DNA of 64,000 bases, taken from contig NZ_JBDOQP010000001.1 of NCBI RefSeq assembly GCF_039839275.1, positions 744,001-808,000 of the forward strand. The letters run 5' to 3'. The number at the start of each line of letters is the position of its first letter. The first letter of the stretch is position 1. This document shows positions 17,462-26,336 of the stretch, one piece after another. Source of the DNA: Aerobium sp039839275 (GTDB lineage: Bacteria > Pseudomonadota > Alphaproteobacteria > Rhizobiales > Rhizobiaceae). Below the pieces are notes generated by a model. That model did not search any database, had not been told where the DNA came from, and saw only the letters and a program-made list of their open reading frames with translations. The position numbers were made by a program, and so were the translations under genes.

Positions 17462-17893
17462 CTAACTCAAGGCTTCCGGGAGGGCACGCAGAGGCAACCC
17501 CAGCAGGGTGTCGAACGTGACGAAAAGAATGAGACTCATCACCGCTCCGGAGAGCGCCGATTTTGCCCATCCGCTGAGAAGAATGCGCCCGAGCAGCGTC
17601 ACTGCGATGAACGTCGAGAGCAGGAAGCCGAGCGGCTCCAGAAGCAGCGCATAGGCGATGAGCAGCGCCACGGTGGCAATCTGGCGGATGAGCGGCGCGC
17701 CCGTCACCCAGGCCGGATTGGGATCCGGCCTGAGGATGAGGGCAAGGCTCAACAGCCCGGCAGGGATTGAAAGCATCACCGGCAGCGCGGCGGGTCCCAA
17801 GGGGTCCCCGAAGCTCGCCTTGTAGCTACTTGCCGTTATGCCGAACGCGATCGACACGATCAGCATGAAGATGCCGGCGATGCGGTCACTCAT
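17462..17893 (-). CDS. tctB: TTT small membrane subunit TctB, 143 aa
   Basis: Small four-helix membrane subunit that partners TctA. Starting at ATG 17893 the protein opens MSDRIAGIFMLIVSIAFGI, a first transmembrane segment, followed by three more (LPVMLSIPAGLLSLALIL; IATVALLIAYALLLEPLG; the C-terminal ALSGAVMSLILFVTF). This ATG overlaps the tctC stop (ATGA), which supports the start over a longer in-frame version from 18019 that lies inside tctC and is not hydrophobic. Confidence 0.88.
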   Translation of the reverse strand: MSDRIAGIFMLIVSIAFGITASSYKASFGDPLGPAALPVMLSIPAGLLSLALILRPDPNPAWVTGAPLIRQIATVALLIAYALLLEPLGFLLSTFIAVTLLGRILLSGWAKSALSGAVMSLILFVTFDTLLGLPLRALPEALS

Positions 17894-18858
17894 TCGATGA
17901 CGCCGATCTCGCGGGAGATTTCCTCCATCTGCGAGGCCTGTTCGAGAACGTATGCTTCGAACTCCTCGCCGCCGCGCCATACGGTCACAAGGCCGCTGCC
18001 TTCGGCTGCAGCCTTCCATTCATCGGTCTCGTAGAGCTTCTGGAGCGTGGCGACCCAGCGATCGTAGTCTTCGTCGGATACCTCGCCACCGGTGTAGAAG
18101 CCGCGCCAATTGTAGCCGGTGACGTCCAGGCCCTGCTCGGCTGCCGTTGGCGCGTCCGGGAATGCAGGAATACGCTCGTCAGACAGAGCCGCAAGAATGC
18201 GGATATCGCCGGATTCGACGAAGCCGGCAATTTCGCCGAGATCGGTGGTGACGATATCGACCTGCCCGCCGAGCATCTGAGTCACGGCCGGGCTGCCGCC
18301 ATCGAACTGCACCCAGCGAATGGCCTTGTATTCCTCGCCAGACAGGCCGGCTGCCTCGGCCAGCATAAGCAGGCGGATGTGATCCCAGCCGCCCGCGCCG
18401 GAAGAGCCGGCGGCGGTCACCGATGTCGGATCTTCATTCATGGCCGCCGTCAGGTCTTCCAGGGTCTCGAACTCCGAATCCTTGGGAACGACGATCACGC
18501 CGACATCGGTGCCCAGCATGGCGACCCAACGCATGGCATCGGTGCCGGCCGGATACTGGCCCTGAGCAATCTGGGTGATGCCGACCGTCGAGGTCGCGAC
18601 CATCAGCGAGCCGTCGTCATTGCGCCTGGAAGCGACATTCGCCCAGGCGACAGCGCCAACACCGCCTGGCATGTTGGTCACCTGGACCGGATTTTCGACG
18701 AGATCGAGATCGTAAAGGAGCTTGCCGACGGTGCGGCATGTGAAGTCCCAGCCGCCACCGGGATCGGCCGGCGCGATGCATTCCTCGGCCGCCGCCGCGA
18801 CGACGGAAAGCGACAGCGCGAAAGCGCCCGCGCTTGCGAGTTTCATCAATTTCTTCAT
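17890..18858 (-). CDS. tctC: TTT periplasmic substrate-binding protein TctC, 322 aa
   Basis: Binds the carboxylate in the periplasm and delivers it to TctAB. It has a Sec signal peptide (MKKLMKLASAGAFALSLSVV, cleavage after AAAAE or nearby) and then CIAPADPGGGWDFTCR, the ligand-loop region of the Bug/TctC family. NMPGGVGAVAWANV and GSSGAGGWDHIRLLMLAE are the next family-typical blocks. It is the first gene of the operon, transcribed away from the GntR gene's 3' end on the same strand, with a 70-bp gap in which AGGGAGGAATACC forms a strong ribosome site. Confidence 0.92.
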   Translation of the reverse strand: MKKLMKLASAGAFALSLSVVAAAAEECIAPADPGGGWDFTCRTVGKLLYDLDLVENPVQVTNMPGGVGAVAWANVASRRNDDGSLMVATSTVGITQIAQGQYPAGTDAMRWVAMLGTDVGVIVVPKDSEFETLEDLTAAMNEDPTSVTAAGSSGAGGWDHIRLLMLAEAAGLSGEEYKAIRWVQFDGGSPAVTQMLGGQVDIVTTDLGEIAGFVESGDIRILAALSDERIPAFPDAPTAAEQGLDVTGYNWRGFYTGGEVSDEDYDRWVATLQKLYETDEWKAAAEGSGLVTVWRGGEEFEAYVLEQASQMEEISREIGVIE

Positions 18859-18928
18859 TTGGTATTCCTCCCTGAATGATCAGTCTTGTGGTTCGATCCG
18901 CCCGGCTTCCTCATCGCCGGGGGGGATA

Positions 18929-19729
18929 TCAACGGGGTTGCCACCCCGCGCTGTCGGGGCTGCTCTGCCCTGATGGTGTCGGGTTTCCGCCCGGCTGGGC
19001 GGCGCTCTTCGGCATGCTTGCAAAGCCCCGTGCGCCCAGAAGGCGGCGCGCATCCTCCAACGCCTGTATGATCTGCAGGCGCACATCGCGTGCATGAGCG
19101 CGTACTGCATTGGCGGCGTCTTCGGCTCGGCCCTCTCGCACGAGTTCGACGATCGCGCTGTGCTCGCGATGCGCAACGGCACGCATTTCGGCGGAACTGG
19201 CGACCAGCCAACGTGCGCGTAGCGTCCGGTTGACTGCATCCTGCACGGCATCGCGCATGAAACGGTTGCCGGAAAGCGCGGCAAGCTGCACATGCACGTC
19301 AAGACCGACCTTGAACCATGCCTCCGGCGTGAAGTCGGTCAGCCCGCGATCGATCGACACCCGGATCGCGTCGATTGCTTCGGGCGTGGCGCGCGCGCAG
19401 GCGAGGCGAATGGCGGCATCCTCGACGATTTCGCGATATTCGAAGATTTCCTCCAGTTGTTTCAGATCGAAAGGCGCGACGATGTAACCGCGCTCGCCCT
19501 TGAGCACGAAGCCATCGCGGATCAGTTCCGTCAGAGCCTGGCGGATCACGGTGCGTGACACGCCGTGGCGGGCTTCGAGGAAGCGTTCGGTGATGGGTTC
19601 GCCGGGCGCGAGCGTCAGCGTCAGGATATCGGAACGGATGTCCGCCATGGCCTTGTGGCCAAGCGAGCGCTCCGCATCAGCGTTTCCGCTGTTTGTCCGC
19701 TGGCTGACTTGTCCCGTCACGTATGCCAT
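18929..19729 (-). CDS. GntR-family regulator with FCD domain, 266 aa
   Basis: Ligand-responsive transcription factor. A winged helix (residues about 30-95: ILTLTLAPGEPITERFL, SRTVIRQALTELIRDGFVL) is followed by an all-helical FCD domain with the metal/ligand positions typical of the class (EIFEYREIVEDAAIRLA, VHVQLAALSGNRFM, HREHSAIVELVREGRAEDA). I chose ATG 19729, next to the inverted-repeat operator, over an in-frame TTG/ATG at 19849 that would read through it. It is divergent from the lyase operon and upstream of tctCBA on the same strand, so it probably represses both until the substrate or its CoA ester appears. Confidence 0.88.
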   Translation of the reverse strand: MAYVTGQVSQRTNSGNADAERSLGHKAMADIRSDILTLTLAPGEPITERFLEARHGVSRTVIRQALTELIRDGFVLKGERGYIVAPFDLKQLEEIFEYREIVEDAAIRLACARATPEAIDAIRVSIDRGLTDFTPEAWFKVGLDVHVQLAALSGNRFMRDAVQDAVNRTLRARWLVASSAEMRAVAHREHSAIVELVREGRAEDAANAVRAHARDVRLQIIQALEDARRLLGARGFASMPKSAAQPGGNPTPSGQSSPDSAGWQPR

Positions 19730-19748
19730 TGACCCTCCACAGGTGAAC

Positions 19749-19764
19749 GGTATACCAAATTGGT
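19749..19764. promoter_or_regulatory. Overlapping inverted repeats, probable GntR/FCD operator
   Basis: GGTATACC (19749-19756) overlaps ACCAAATTGGT (19754-19764), two perfect short palindromes in the 64-bp divergent promoter between the GntR gene and the lyase gene. FCD regulators typically bind short AT-centred palindromes of this size. Binding is inferred from position and symmetry only. Confidence 0.55.
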
Positions 19765-19793
19765 CGACCGACGCAATCAGGTTGGAGGACGTT

Positions 19794-20759
19794 GTGCACG
19801 AAACCGCTTCCGGAACACTTCCCGGCTTTCCGAAAAAGGTCAGCGTCATCGATGTCGGCCCGCGCGACGGGCTGCAATCGGAGCCTGCCTATGTGTCGGT
19901 GAGCGACAAGATCGCGCTGGTCAACGGCCTGATCGACGCCGGCGTCAGGCATCTCGAGGTGACGTCGTTCGTGTCGCCCCGCGCCGTGCCGCAGATGCGG
20001 GATGCCGCCGAAGTGCTGGACGGCATCGATCGCAGCCGGGGTGCGGTGCTGACAGCGCTCGTTCCCAACGAGAAGGGCGCGCAGAGAGCGGTGGAGGCCG
20101 GAGTCGACGCCATGGTCGTCTTCATGTCGGCATCCGAGAGCCACAACCTCAAGAACGTGAACCGCACGCGAGAGCAGTCCCTTGCCGGTTTTCAGGCCAT
20201 TTGCCGAATCGCCGAGGCTGCGAAGATCGACGTCTATGGCGCAATCGCCACGTCCTTCGGCTGTCCGTTCGAGGGTGACGTTCCCGTCGCCGACGTCGTC
20301 GATATCGCGCGTGCCTATCGCGACATGGGAATAACGACGCTTTCGCTTGGCGACACGACCGGCATGGCGACGCCGCCGCTCGTCACCGAGCGGGTCAGGG
20401 CGCTGGGCGAGGCCGTGCCGGAGGCCGACATCGCACTCCATTTCCACAATACCCGCGGCGTCGGCCTGGTCTGCGTCTATGCCGGTTTGATGGAAGGCGT
20501 CACCCGCTTCGAGGCCAGTATCGGCGGGCTCGGCGGCTGTCCGTTCGTGCCACGTGCGACCGGCAACATCTGCACCGAGGACCTCGTCTACATGCTGGAT
20601 GAATGCGGCGTCGAAACGGGCATCGACCTGAAGAAGCTGATCGCCGTTTCGCAGCGCGCCGAAAGCGTGATCGGCCGTTCGTTGCCGGGGCAGGTGATGA
20701 AGGCCGGCCACCGCCTCGATCTTCATCCGATGGATGCAGTCAGGACGGCGAATGGCTGA
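19794..20759 (+). CDS. Hydroxymethylglutaryl-CoA lyase family protein, 321 aa
   Basis: A DRE-TIM metallolyase that cleaves a 3-hydroxy-3-methyl acyl-CoA to acetyl-CoA plus an oxo acid. Visible hallmarks are VSVIDVGPRDGLQ (catalytic Arg-Asp), LGDTTGMATP, the metal-binding HFHNTRGVG and the flexible-loop GLGGCPFVPRATGN with the active-site Cys, then TEDLVYML. The start is GTG 19794 with GGAGG five bases upstream; longer readings run back into the divergent promoter and the GntR gene. It overlaps the CoA-transferase gene by eight bases. Whether HMG-CoA, citramalyl-CoA or another ester is the substrate cannot be told by eye. Confidence 0.9.
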   Translation: MHETASGTLPGFPKKVSVIDVGPRDGLQSEPAYVSVSDKIALVNGLIDAGVRHLEVTSFVSPRAVPQMRDAAEVLDGIDRSRGAVLTALVPNEKGAQRAVEAGVDAMVVFMSASESHNLKNVNRTREQSLAGFQAICRIAEAAKIDVYGAIATSFGCPFEGDVPVADVVDIARAYRDMGITTLSLGDTTGMATPPLVTERVRALGEAVPEADIALHFHNTRGVGLVCVYAGLMEGVTRFEASIGGLGGCPFVPRATGNICTEDLVYMLDECGVETGIDLKKLIAVSQRAESVIGRSLPGQVMKAGHRLDLHPMDAVRTANG

Positions 20760-22032
20760 GGACGGTGATCCAGCCATTCCGCCGGATGCCGCCGGCCTGA
20801 AAGCGCCGCTGTCCGGCATTCGGGTCATCGACCTGACGCGGGTGCTTTCCGGGCCGTTCTGCTCCATGCTGCTTGGCGACATGGGCGCCGACGTCGTGAA
20901 AGTGGAGTCGGAAACCGGCGATCCGATCCGCGAGCAGGGCGCCGGTCGAGACGGGCTTTCTTGGTATTACGCCTCGTTCAACCGCAATAAGCGTTCAGTC
21001 GTCATCGATCTCTATAGCGCCGAGGGCCGTGCGGTCCTTTCGCGACTGATCGAGACGGCCGACGTGCTCATCGACAATTTCCGCCCCGGCGTCCTGGCGC
21101 GGATGGGGTTCGACAAGGCGCGGCTTGCTGCGCTGAACCCGCGACTGGTGACGGCCAATATCAACGGCTTCGGAAGCACCGGGCCGTATGTCGATCGCCC
21201 CGCCTTCGATTTCATCGCACAGGCGATGAGCGGGTTGATGAGCGTCAATGGCCGCGAAGGCGAAGAAGCCATGCGCGTCGCCCAGCCGATAACCGACCTT
21301 CTGGCTGGGCTCTATTGCGCGTTCGGCATCGTCAGCGCGTTGCGGGCGCGCGATCTCAACGGTCGCGGCCAGCATGTCGAGACCGCCATGATGATGAGCG
21401 CGGTGTCGATGATGGCCTATCTCGCGTCGGAATATCTGGCGACGGGAAAGACACCGGTTCGCACCGGAAACGACCATCCGCTCGTCGCACCCTATGGTCT
21501 CTTCCAGACGACGGACGGCGAAATTGCGGTGGCGCCTTCGAACGACGTTATCCTCAAACGCTTTCTCGACGTCCTCGGCCTCGGTTCGTTGTTGGAGGAT
21601 GCGCGCTTCGACACAAACGCCAAGCGCTTCGCACGCCGTGACGAGATAAATGCGCTGTTGAACGCCAGGACCCGGACGAGGGCGCAGTCGGACTGGATCG
21701 AAAGGCTGAACGCTGCCGGTGTCCCGTGCGGGCGGGTCCAGGATCTGGCAGAGGCGCTGAACGATCCGCAGGTCGCGGCGCAGGACATGGTCATCGACGT
21801 GGCGCATCCCGGTCACGGCACGGTTCGCATGCTGGGCTTTCCGGTGAAGCTCGACGAAACACCCTGCCGCATCATGCGGCCTGCACCCCGGCTCGGCGCG
21901 CACACGGTCGAAATCCTGAAGGAAGCCGGATTTGGCGCCGACGCGATCGCAGATATGATGGAGGCCGGCGCCGTGCGCGACGACCGGGGGCTGCCAGGCG
22001 AGGACGGGGACGTGAAGCGGGTGAAGGCATGA
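20752..22032 (+). CDS. CaiB/BaiF family (class III) CoA-transferase, 426 aa
   Basis: Moves CoA between acyl donors and a carboxylic acid. Family blocks: GIRVIDLTRVLSGPFCSMLL, GDMGADVVKVE, ASFNRNKRSVVIDLYSAEG, ADVLIDNFRPGVLARMG, and DRPAFDFIAQAMSGLMSVNG around the catalytic Asp. ATG 20752 (MAEDGD) overlaps the lyase stop. The C-terminal 40 residues are polar and longer than usual. Between a lyase and a transporter operon it most simply activates the imported carboxylate for cleavage, with succinyl-CoA or a similar donor (inference). Confidence 0.9.
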   Translation: MAEDGDPAIPPDAAGLKAPLSGIRVIDLTRVLSGPFCSMLLGDMGADVVKVESETGDPIREQGAGRDGLSWYYASFNRNKRSVVIDLYSAEGRAVLSRLIETADVLIDNFRPGVLARMGFDKARLAALNPRLVTANINGFGSTGPYVDRPAFDFIAQAMSGLMSVNGREGEEAMRVAQPITDLLAGLYCAFGIVSALRARDLNGRGQHVETAMMMSAVSMMAYLASEYLATGKTPVRTGNDHPLVAPYGLFQTTDGEIAVAPSNDVILKRFLDVLGLGSLLEDARFDTNAKRFARRDEINALLNARTRTRAQSDWIERLNAAGVPCGRVQDLAEALNDPQVAAQDMVIDVAHPGHGTVRMLGFPVKLDETPCRIMRPAPRLGAHTVEILKEAGFGADAIADMMEAGAVRDDRGLPGEDGDVKRVKA

Positions 22033-23054
22033 CGATATTGGCCGAGAAACGTCCGCTTTTCGCTGGCGGACCAGACGTGTCGCCGCTTTGCCTCGGAACG
22101 ATGATGTTCGCCGACCAGACCGGCCGGGACGAAGCGGAAAATATCCTTGAGACCTTCTTCGCGGCAGGCGGCAATTTCATCGATACCGCGGATTCCTACT
22201 CGAGTGGAAAATCCGAAGAAATGCTCGGCGAACTGCTCGGTCGGCACCGCGACGCTTGCGTGCTCGCGACCAAGGTCGGCAATCAGCTGGCGACCGTTCC
22301 AGGGTCGGGCGGCATTTCAGCCGAATGGATTCGGCGTGCGGCGGCGATGTCACTCGATCGACTGAAGACCGACTGCATCGACCTCTATTATCTCCATCTC
22401 GATGACGAGCGCACGCCGCTCGAAGAGACGATCACGGCGCTGGGGCGGTTGATTGACGAGGGCGCGATCCGGTATTGGGGGGTGTCGAACTTCCGGCCGT
22501 GGAAGATCGCGGAGATGATCCGTGTCGCCGATCTGCTGGGGGTCGCGCGTCCAGCAGTTCTCCAACCCTATTATCATATGCTGAACCGCACTGCGGAGAG
22601 CGATGCTCTTCCTGCCTGCGCGCATTTTTCCCTCGGCGTCGTGCCGTACTCGCCGCTCGGCCGGGGAATCCTGACCGGCAAGTATCGCGGTGGCACGCCG
22701 CCTGGCTCGCGCGGCGCGCGCGGCGACAAGCGCATACTGGAGACGGAGTTCAGGCCGGAAACGCTGGCGCGCGCGGCTGAGGCCGCAGCCTATGCGGAGG
22801 CACGGGACCTCGATCCCGTCGCCCTTGCAGTGAATTGGGTTCTGGCACACAGGTCCGTCTCCTCGGTCCTGGTCGGACCCAAGACGCGCGATCAGTTCGA
22901 TCGCTATCTCGACGCGGTGTCGCATCCCTATCACGCCGAAGACGAGGCGTTTCTGAGCGGCCTCTGTCCTCCGGGGCACACTCCCGCCCCGGGTCATACC
23001 GACCCGCGCTACGCTCTGCGCGGCCGCATGCTGCGCGAGGGGTTGTCGACCTGA
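22029..23054 (+). CDS. Aldo/keto reductase, 341 aa
   Basis: NAD(P)H-dependent oxidoreductase with a TIM barrel. The catalytic tetrad is recognisable: Asp in NFIDTADSYSSGKSEE with Tyr two residues on, Lys in VLATKVGN, His in YYLHLDDE. WGVSNF and SSVLVGPKTRDQF fit the cofactor-binding strands. ATG 22029 overlaps the CoA-transferase stop as ATGA, so it is the third gene of the operon and may reduce a keto or aldehyde product of the pathway. The substrate is unknown. Confidence 0.9.
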   Translation: MTILAEKRPLFAGGPDVSPLCLGTMMFADQTGRDEAENILETFFAAGGNFIDTADSYSSGKSEEMLGELLGRHRDACVLATKVGNQLATVPGSGGISAEWIRRAAAMSLDRLKTDCIDLYYLHLDDERTPLEETITALGRLIDEGAIRYWGVSNFRPWKIAEMIRVADLLGVARPAVLQPYYHMLNRTAESDALPACAHFSLGVVPYSPLGRGILTGKYRGGTPPGSRGARGDKRILETEFRPETLARAAEAAAYAEARDLDPVALAVNWVLAHRSVSSVLVGPKTRDQFDRYLDAVSHPYHAEDEAFLSGLCPPGHTPAPGHTDPRYALRGRMLREGLST

Positions 23055-23295
23055 GCCGCGGTTGCTTCCTTAATCCGATAGACCCCATGAGCGGCCGTCC
23101 TTAAGGCGGCGCGGCGTGGCGTGGTCATCCTCTATGGTCGTGGCCAGAATTTGTGATCCCCGAGATTTGATGGCGGGTTCTTCTCGCTGAGGTCTTGGTC
23201 AACCGGGCGGGACGATCGCGGTGCTGCGGTTTTTTGTTCGCTCCAGCCAACCAAAGATGGTAGCGACGCCTAGGGACGCGAAATCTGGACTTGAA

Positions 23296-24732
23296 ATGGC
23301 CAAGCGGAAGAAACTGAAGCCGATTTCCACGGGGATCGCTGGACTGGACGATATTTTGCGAGGCGGTCTTCCGCCATCCAACCTTTATATGCTGCAGGGC
23401 GCGCCTGGCGCCGGCAAGACCACGGCGGCGCTGCAGTTCCTGCGGGCTGGCGTCGAGGCCGGCGAGCGGTGCATTTACGTGAGCCTTTCACAGACCGCTG
23501 CCGAACTGGAATCGATCGCGGTCTCGCATGGATGGTCCATGGACGGCATCCGGATCGAGGAGCTTTCGGCCTCCGACGCTGTCGGTGGCGGCGCGGATCA
23601 GACAATCTTTCAGACTGCGGAGCTGCGGCTGGACGAGACGCGCCAGGCGATCGAGCGCGCCATCGAGGAGCACAAGCCGAGCCGTCTCGTCTACGACTCG
23701 CTTCTGGAGATCCGTCTCATCACCGGCGATACGCCTCGTTTCCGGCGCGAACTGATTGGGTTCAAGGCCTTTCTGGCGAAGCGCAACGTGGTCGCCCTGC
23801 TCCTCGACACCCAGGACCGGGAGGGCAACAACGGTGAGGAAGTGGAAGGTATCGCGCACGGCGTGATCCGGTTCGACAAGTCGCTTCAGGATTATGGCGC
23901 CGTGCGTCGACGCATCGAGGTGAGCAAGATGCGCGGCGTGCCGATCGCCGATGGCTATCACGACATGGCGATCCGCGAAGGGGAGGGCGTCGTCGTGTTT
24001 CCGCGCATTGTCGCGGGATCGATGCCGGAGAACACCCAACCTGAATTGATCAAGTCGGGCGTTGCCACGCTCGACGAAATGTTCGGCGGCGGACAGGAAT
24101 CGGGGACGATCACGCTCGTCATCGGCCAGTCCGGTACGGGCAAGTCGACGATGGCCTCGCTCTACGCGACAGCGGCACTCGAGCGCGGCGAGAACGTTGC
24201 ATTGTTCCTGTTCGAGGAGCGGCTGGAGACCTTTTTCCGCCGTTCGGAAGGGCTCGGCATGAACCTGCGTCCCTTCTACGACAAGGGCCAGCTGATCATC
24301 CGCGATTTCAATCCGAACGAAATCTCGCCAGGCGAATTTGCTCAGATCGTGCAGACGATCGTCACTGAAGATCGCACCCGCGTCGTGGTGATCGACAGCT
24401 TCACCGGCTATCTCAATTCATTGCCGCATCGTGACAAGGCGGTTCGCGACATCCAGTCCCTGCTCAAATATCTGGCGAGGGCCGGAGTCCTGACGATGCT
24501 GATCGTGGCCCAGCATGGGCTTCTCGGACACAATGTCGGCATCGATGTCGATGTCAGTTTCCTGGGCGACACCGTCCTCCTGCTACGGCTGACCGAGCAC
24601 GACGGACGCCTTCGTCGCAACATCACCGTCGTGAAGAAGCGCCATGGGCCACACGATCTCGATGTCCATGAGCTTTTCATCGCGAGCTCAGGCGTTACGG
24701 TCGTGCCGTACAACCCGCTTCCGGAAGCGTGA
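23296..24732 (+). CDS. KaiC-like tandem RecA-fold ATPase, 478 aa
   Basis: Two KaiC domains. Domain 1 (about 8-240) has Walker A GAPGAGKTT after STGIAGLDDILRGGLPPSNLY; domain 2 (about 255-475) has Walker A GQSGTGKST after SGVATLDEMFGGG. VVVIDSFTGYL is the second Walker B strand. Length is below cyanobacterial KaiC (about 519), and there is no kaiA/kaiB. The start is uncertain: ATG 23296, ATG 23257 or GTG 23221 share the frame; 23296 gives a family-like N-terminus (MAKRKKLKPISTGI). It is coupled to an HWE kinase and a receiver gene, an arrangement known in several proteobacteria and linked to signal transduction rather than a proven clock. Confidence 0.88.
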   Translation: MAKRKKLKPISTGIAGLDDILRGGLPPSNLYMLQGAPGAGKTTAALQFLRAGVEAGERCIYVSLSQTAAELESIAVSHGWSMDGIRIEELSASDAVGGGADQTIFQTAELRLDETRQAIERAIEEHKPSRLVYDSLLEIRLITGDTPRFRRELIGFKAFLAKRNVVALLLDTQDREGNNGEEVEGIAHGVIRFDKSLQDYGAVRRRIEVSKMRGVPIADGYHDMAIREGEGVVVFPRIVAGSMPENTQPELIKSGVATLDEMFGGGQESGTITLVIGQSGTGKSTMASLYATAALERGENVALFLFEERLETFFRRSEGLGMNLRPFYDKGQLIIRDFNPNEISPGEFAQIVQTIVTEDRTRVVVIDSFTGYLNSLPHRDKAVRDIQSLLKYLARAGVLTMLIVAQHGLLGHNVGIDVDVSFLGDTVLLLRLTEHDGRLRRNITVVKKRHGPHDLDVHELFIASSGVTVVPYNPLPEA

Positions 24733-25808
24733 ACGTCTCGGACCAAAGATATGAGAGTTCGGCGCTGGATCACGTGCTGATCCTGGCGCCATATCGCAAG
24801 GACGCCGACTATCTGGGACGGCTACTCAGGGACCATGACATCGGTGTCAGAGTAGGCACCCAGGCGGACGATCTCGACGAACTATTGGCTGCGTCGCCCG
24901 GTGTGCTGGTGGCGACGCACGAAGCGCTTACGCCGGGCATCATCGCGGCCGTCGCGGGTCATTTGCAAGCGCAGCCCTCATGGTCCGAGATTCCCATTGT
25001 CGTTCTGCTCGACCGGGCATCGCGGCCCGAGCAGGTGCGTGCTGAACTAGGTCGCGTTTGGCCAAGAGCGAGATTATTGTTCTATCAACGACCCGTCACG
25101 ACGGTTGAACTGGCGAGCGGAGTCCAGTCGGCGCTGCTGGCGCGACTCCGCCAACGAGACGTTCGCGATCACATCGCCAAAGAGATCGAACTGCGCCGGG
25201 AACTGAACCACCGGGTCAAGAACATCCTCGCAAGCGTCACCTCGATCTTCGAAATGACCCGCAGGGGTGCGACCTCCATGGATGCGTTCGCCGAAGACTT
25301 TCGTGGCCGTCTCGGGGCCCTGGACAAGGTGCATTCCGCCGTTTTCCGCTCTGAGGGCGACAGCACCTCGATCTCCGAGATCGCTCAACTCACCTTCGAT
25401 CCGTATCTCCTGCATGGAGAAGACAGGATCGTCGCGCACGGTCCTCCTGTCGTGCTGAGTAGAGAACCTGGCACCACCCTGGCGCTCTGCCTTCACGAGC
25501 TTGCAACGAATGCGATCAAGTATGGTGCACTGTCGCAGCCGAAAGGACAGGTTCGCTTTAATTGGACGCTGTCGGATGATGATGAGCCCGACCTGGCGAT
25601 CGTCTGGCAGGAGCAGGGCGGTCCGGTTGTCGAAGAGCCAACCCGCGCCGGCTATGGGACGCGCTACATCCGCTCGGCGCTGGCCAGTATTTTCGGCACC
25701 AAGCCGCTCATCGTTTTCGACAAGGCCGGCCTGCGATGCGAGGCGAGCGGTCCCTTTTCACGCGTAGCAGGGCAACCTCTGACGCACGGGCGAGTTAAGC
25801 CGGAATGA
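24729..25808 (+). CDS. HWE-family histidine kinase with pseudo-receiver N-terminus, 359 aa
   Basis: Residues about 14-145 fold like a receiver (DHVLILAPYRKDADYLGRLL through VTTVELASGVQSALLARL) but show no phospho-acceptor Asp at the expected strand end, so it looks like a pseudo-receiver. Residues 150-355 are an HWE/HisKA_2 kinase: phospho-His161 in ELNHRVKNILASV, N-box HELATNAIKYGALS, then IVWQEQGGPVV with the WxE feature, and GYGTRYI. There is no transmembrane segment, so it is cytosolic. GTG 24729 overlaps the KaiC-like stop and its own stop overlaps the receiver gene; the three are made together. Confidence 0.88.
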   Translation: MNVSDQRYESSALDHVLILAPYRKDADYLGRLLRDHDIGVRVGTQADDLDELLAASPGVLVATHEALTPGIIAAVAGHLQAQPSWSEIPIVVLLDRASRPEQVRAELGRVWPRARLLFYQRPVTTVELASGVQSALLARLRQRDVRDHIAKEIELRRELNHRVKNILASVTSIFEMTRRGATSMDAFAEDFRGRLGALDKVHSAVFRSEGDSTSISEIAQLTFDPYLLHGEDRIVAHGPPVVLSREPGTTLALCLHELATNAIKYGALSQPKGQVRFNWTLSDDDEPDLAIVWQEQGGPVVEEPTRAGYGTRYIRSALASIFGTKPLIVFDKAGLRCEASGPFSRVAGQPLTHGRVKPE

Positions 25809-26194
25809 ACAAGACCACTGCCGGCACGTCGTCGCCATTGCGCATTCTGTACCTTGAGGACAATCCGCTCATTGTCTTCCACATCGAGCAGATGATCGAA
25901 GATTTTGGCCATGTCTTCGTTGGTGCGCTCGACAGCTTTTCCGAACTCCAGAAGCAATTCCCGTCGTTGGAGATCGATGGCGCGCTGATCGACATCGACC
26001 TCGCCGATGGGTCGACAGGACCGGACGCGGCTGCCTGGTTGCATGAACGAGGCATTCCATCTTTTTTCGTGACGGGGCAGGCACAGATCGCCGCCGAGTA
26101 TGGCGATGTCTCCCTTGGGGTCGTATCCAAGCCTGTGTCGCAGAATGAACTGGCGACCAAAATCGAGCTGTTCAGAGAATCGGCTGGACGATAG
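25805..26194 (+). CDS. Single-domain response regulator, 129 aa
   Basis: A stand-alone receiver. Acidic pocket LEDN (residues 18-20), likely phospho-acceptor Asp63 in ALIDIDLADG, Thr in FFVTGQ and Lys in VVSKPVSQNELATKI. It has no output domain, so it probably shuttles phosphate or binds a partner. ATG 25805 overlaps the kinase stop, making it the obvious substrate of that HWE kinase. A 139-bp gap follows before bcsN, with a weak hairpin (GCCGTA...TACGGC, 26217-26238) and no T-tract. Confidence 0.88.
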   Translation: MNKTTAGTSSPLRILYLEDNPLIVFHIEQMIEDFGHVFVGALDSFSELQKQFPSLEIDGALIDIDLADGSTGPDAAAWLHERGIPSFFVTGQAQIAAEYGDVSLGVVSKPVSQNELATKIELFRESAGR

Positions 26195-26336
26195 GTCCGT
26201 CGCTGGCGGGGGCAGTGCCGTACAGTCTCGATACGGCGCTCATGTGCAAAGTCACGATCTGGACGTGTTGGTGCTTTCTCGGATGCCGTGCGCGCGTTAG
26301 GAATGGCGCAGGACGGCGGGCCAACTGATTCGAGTG

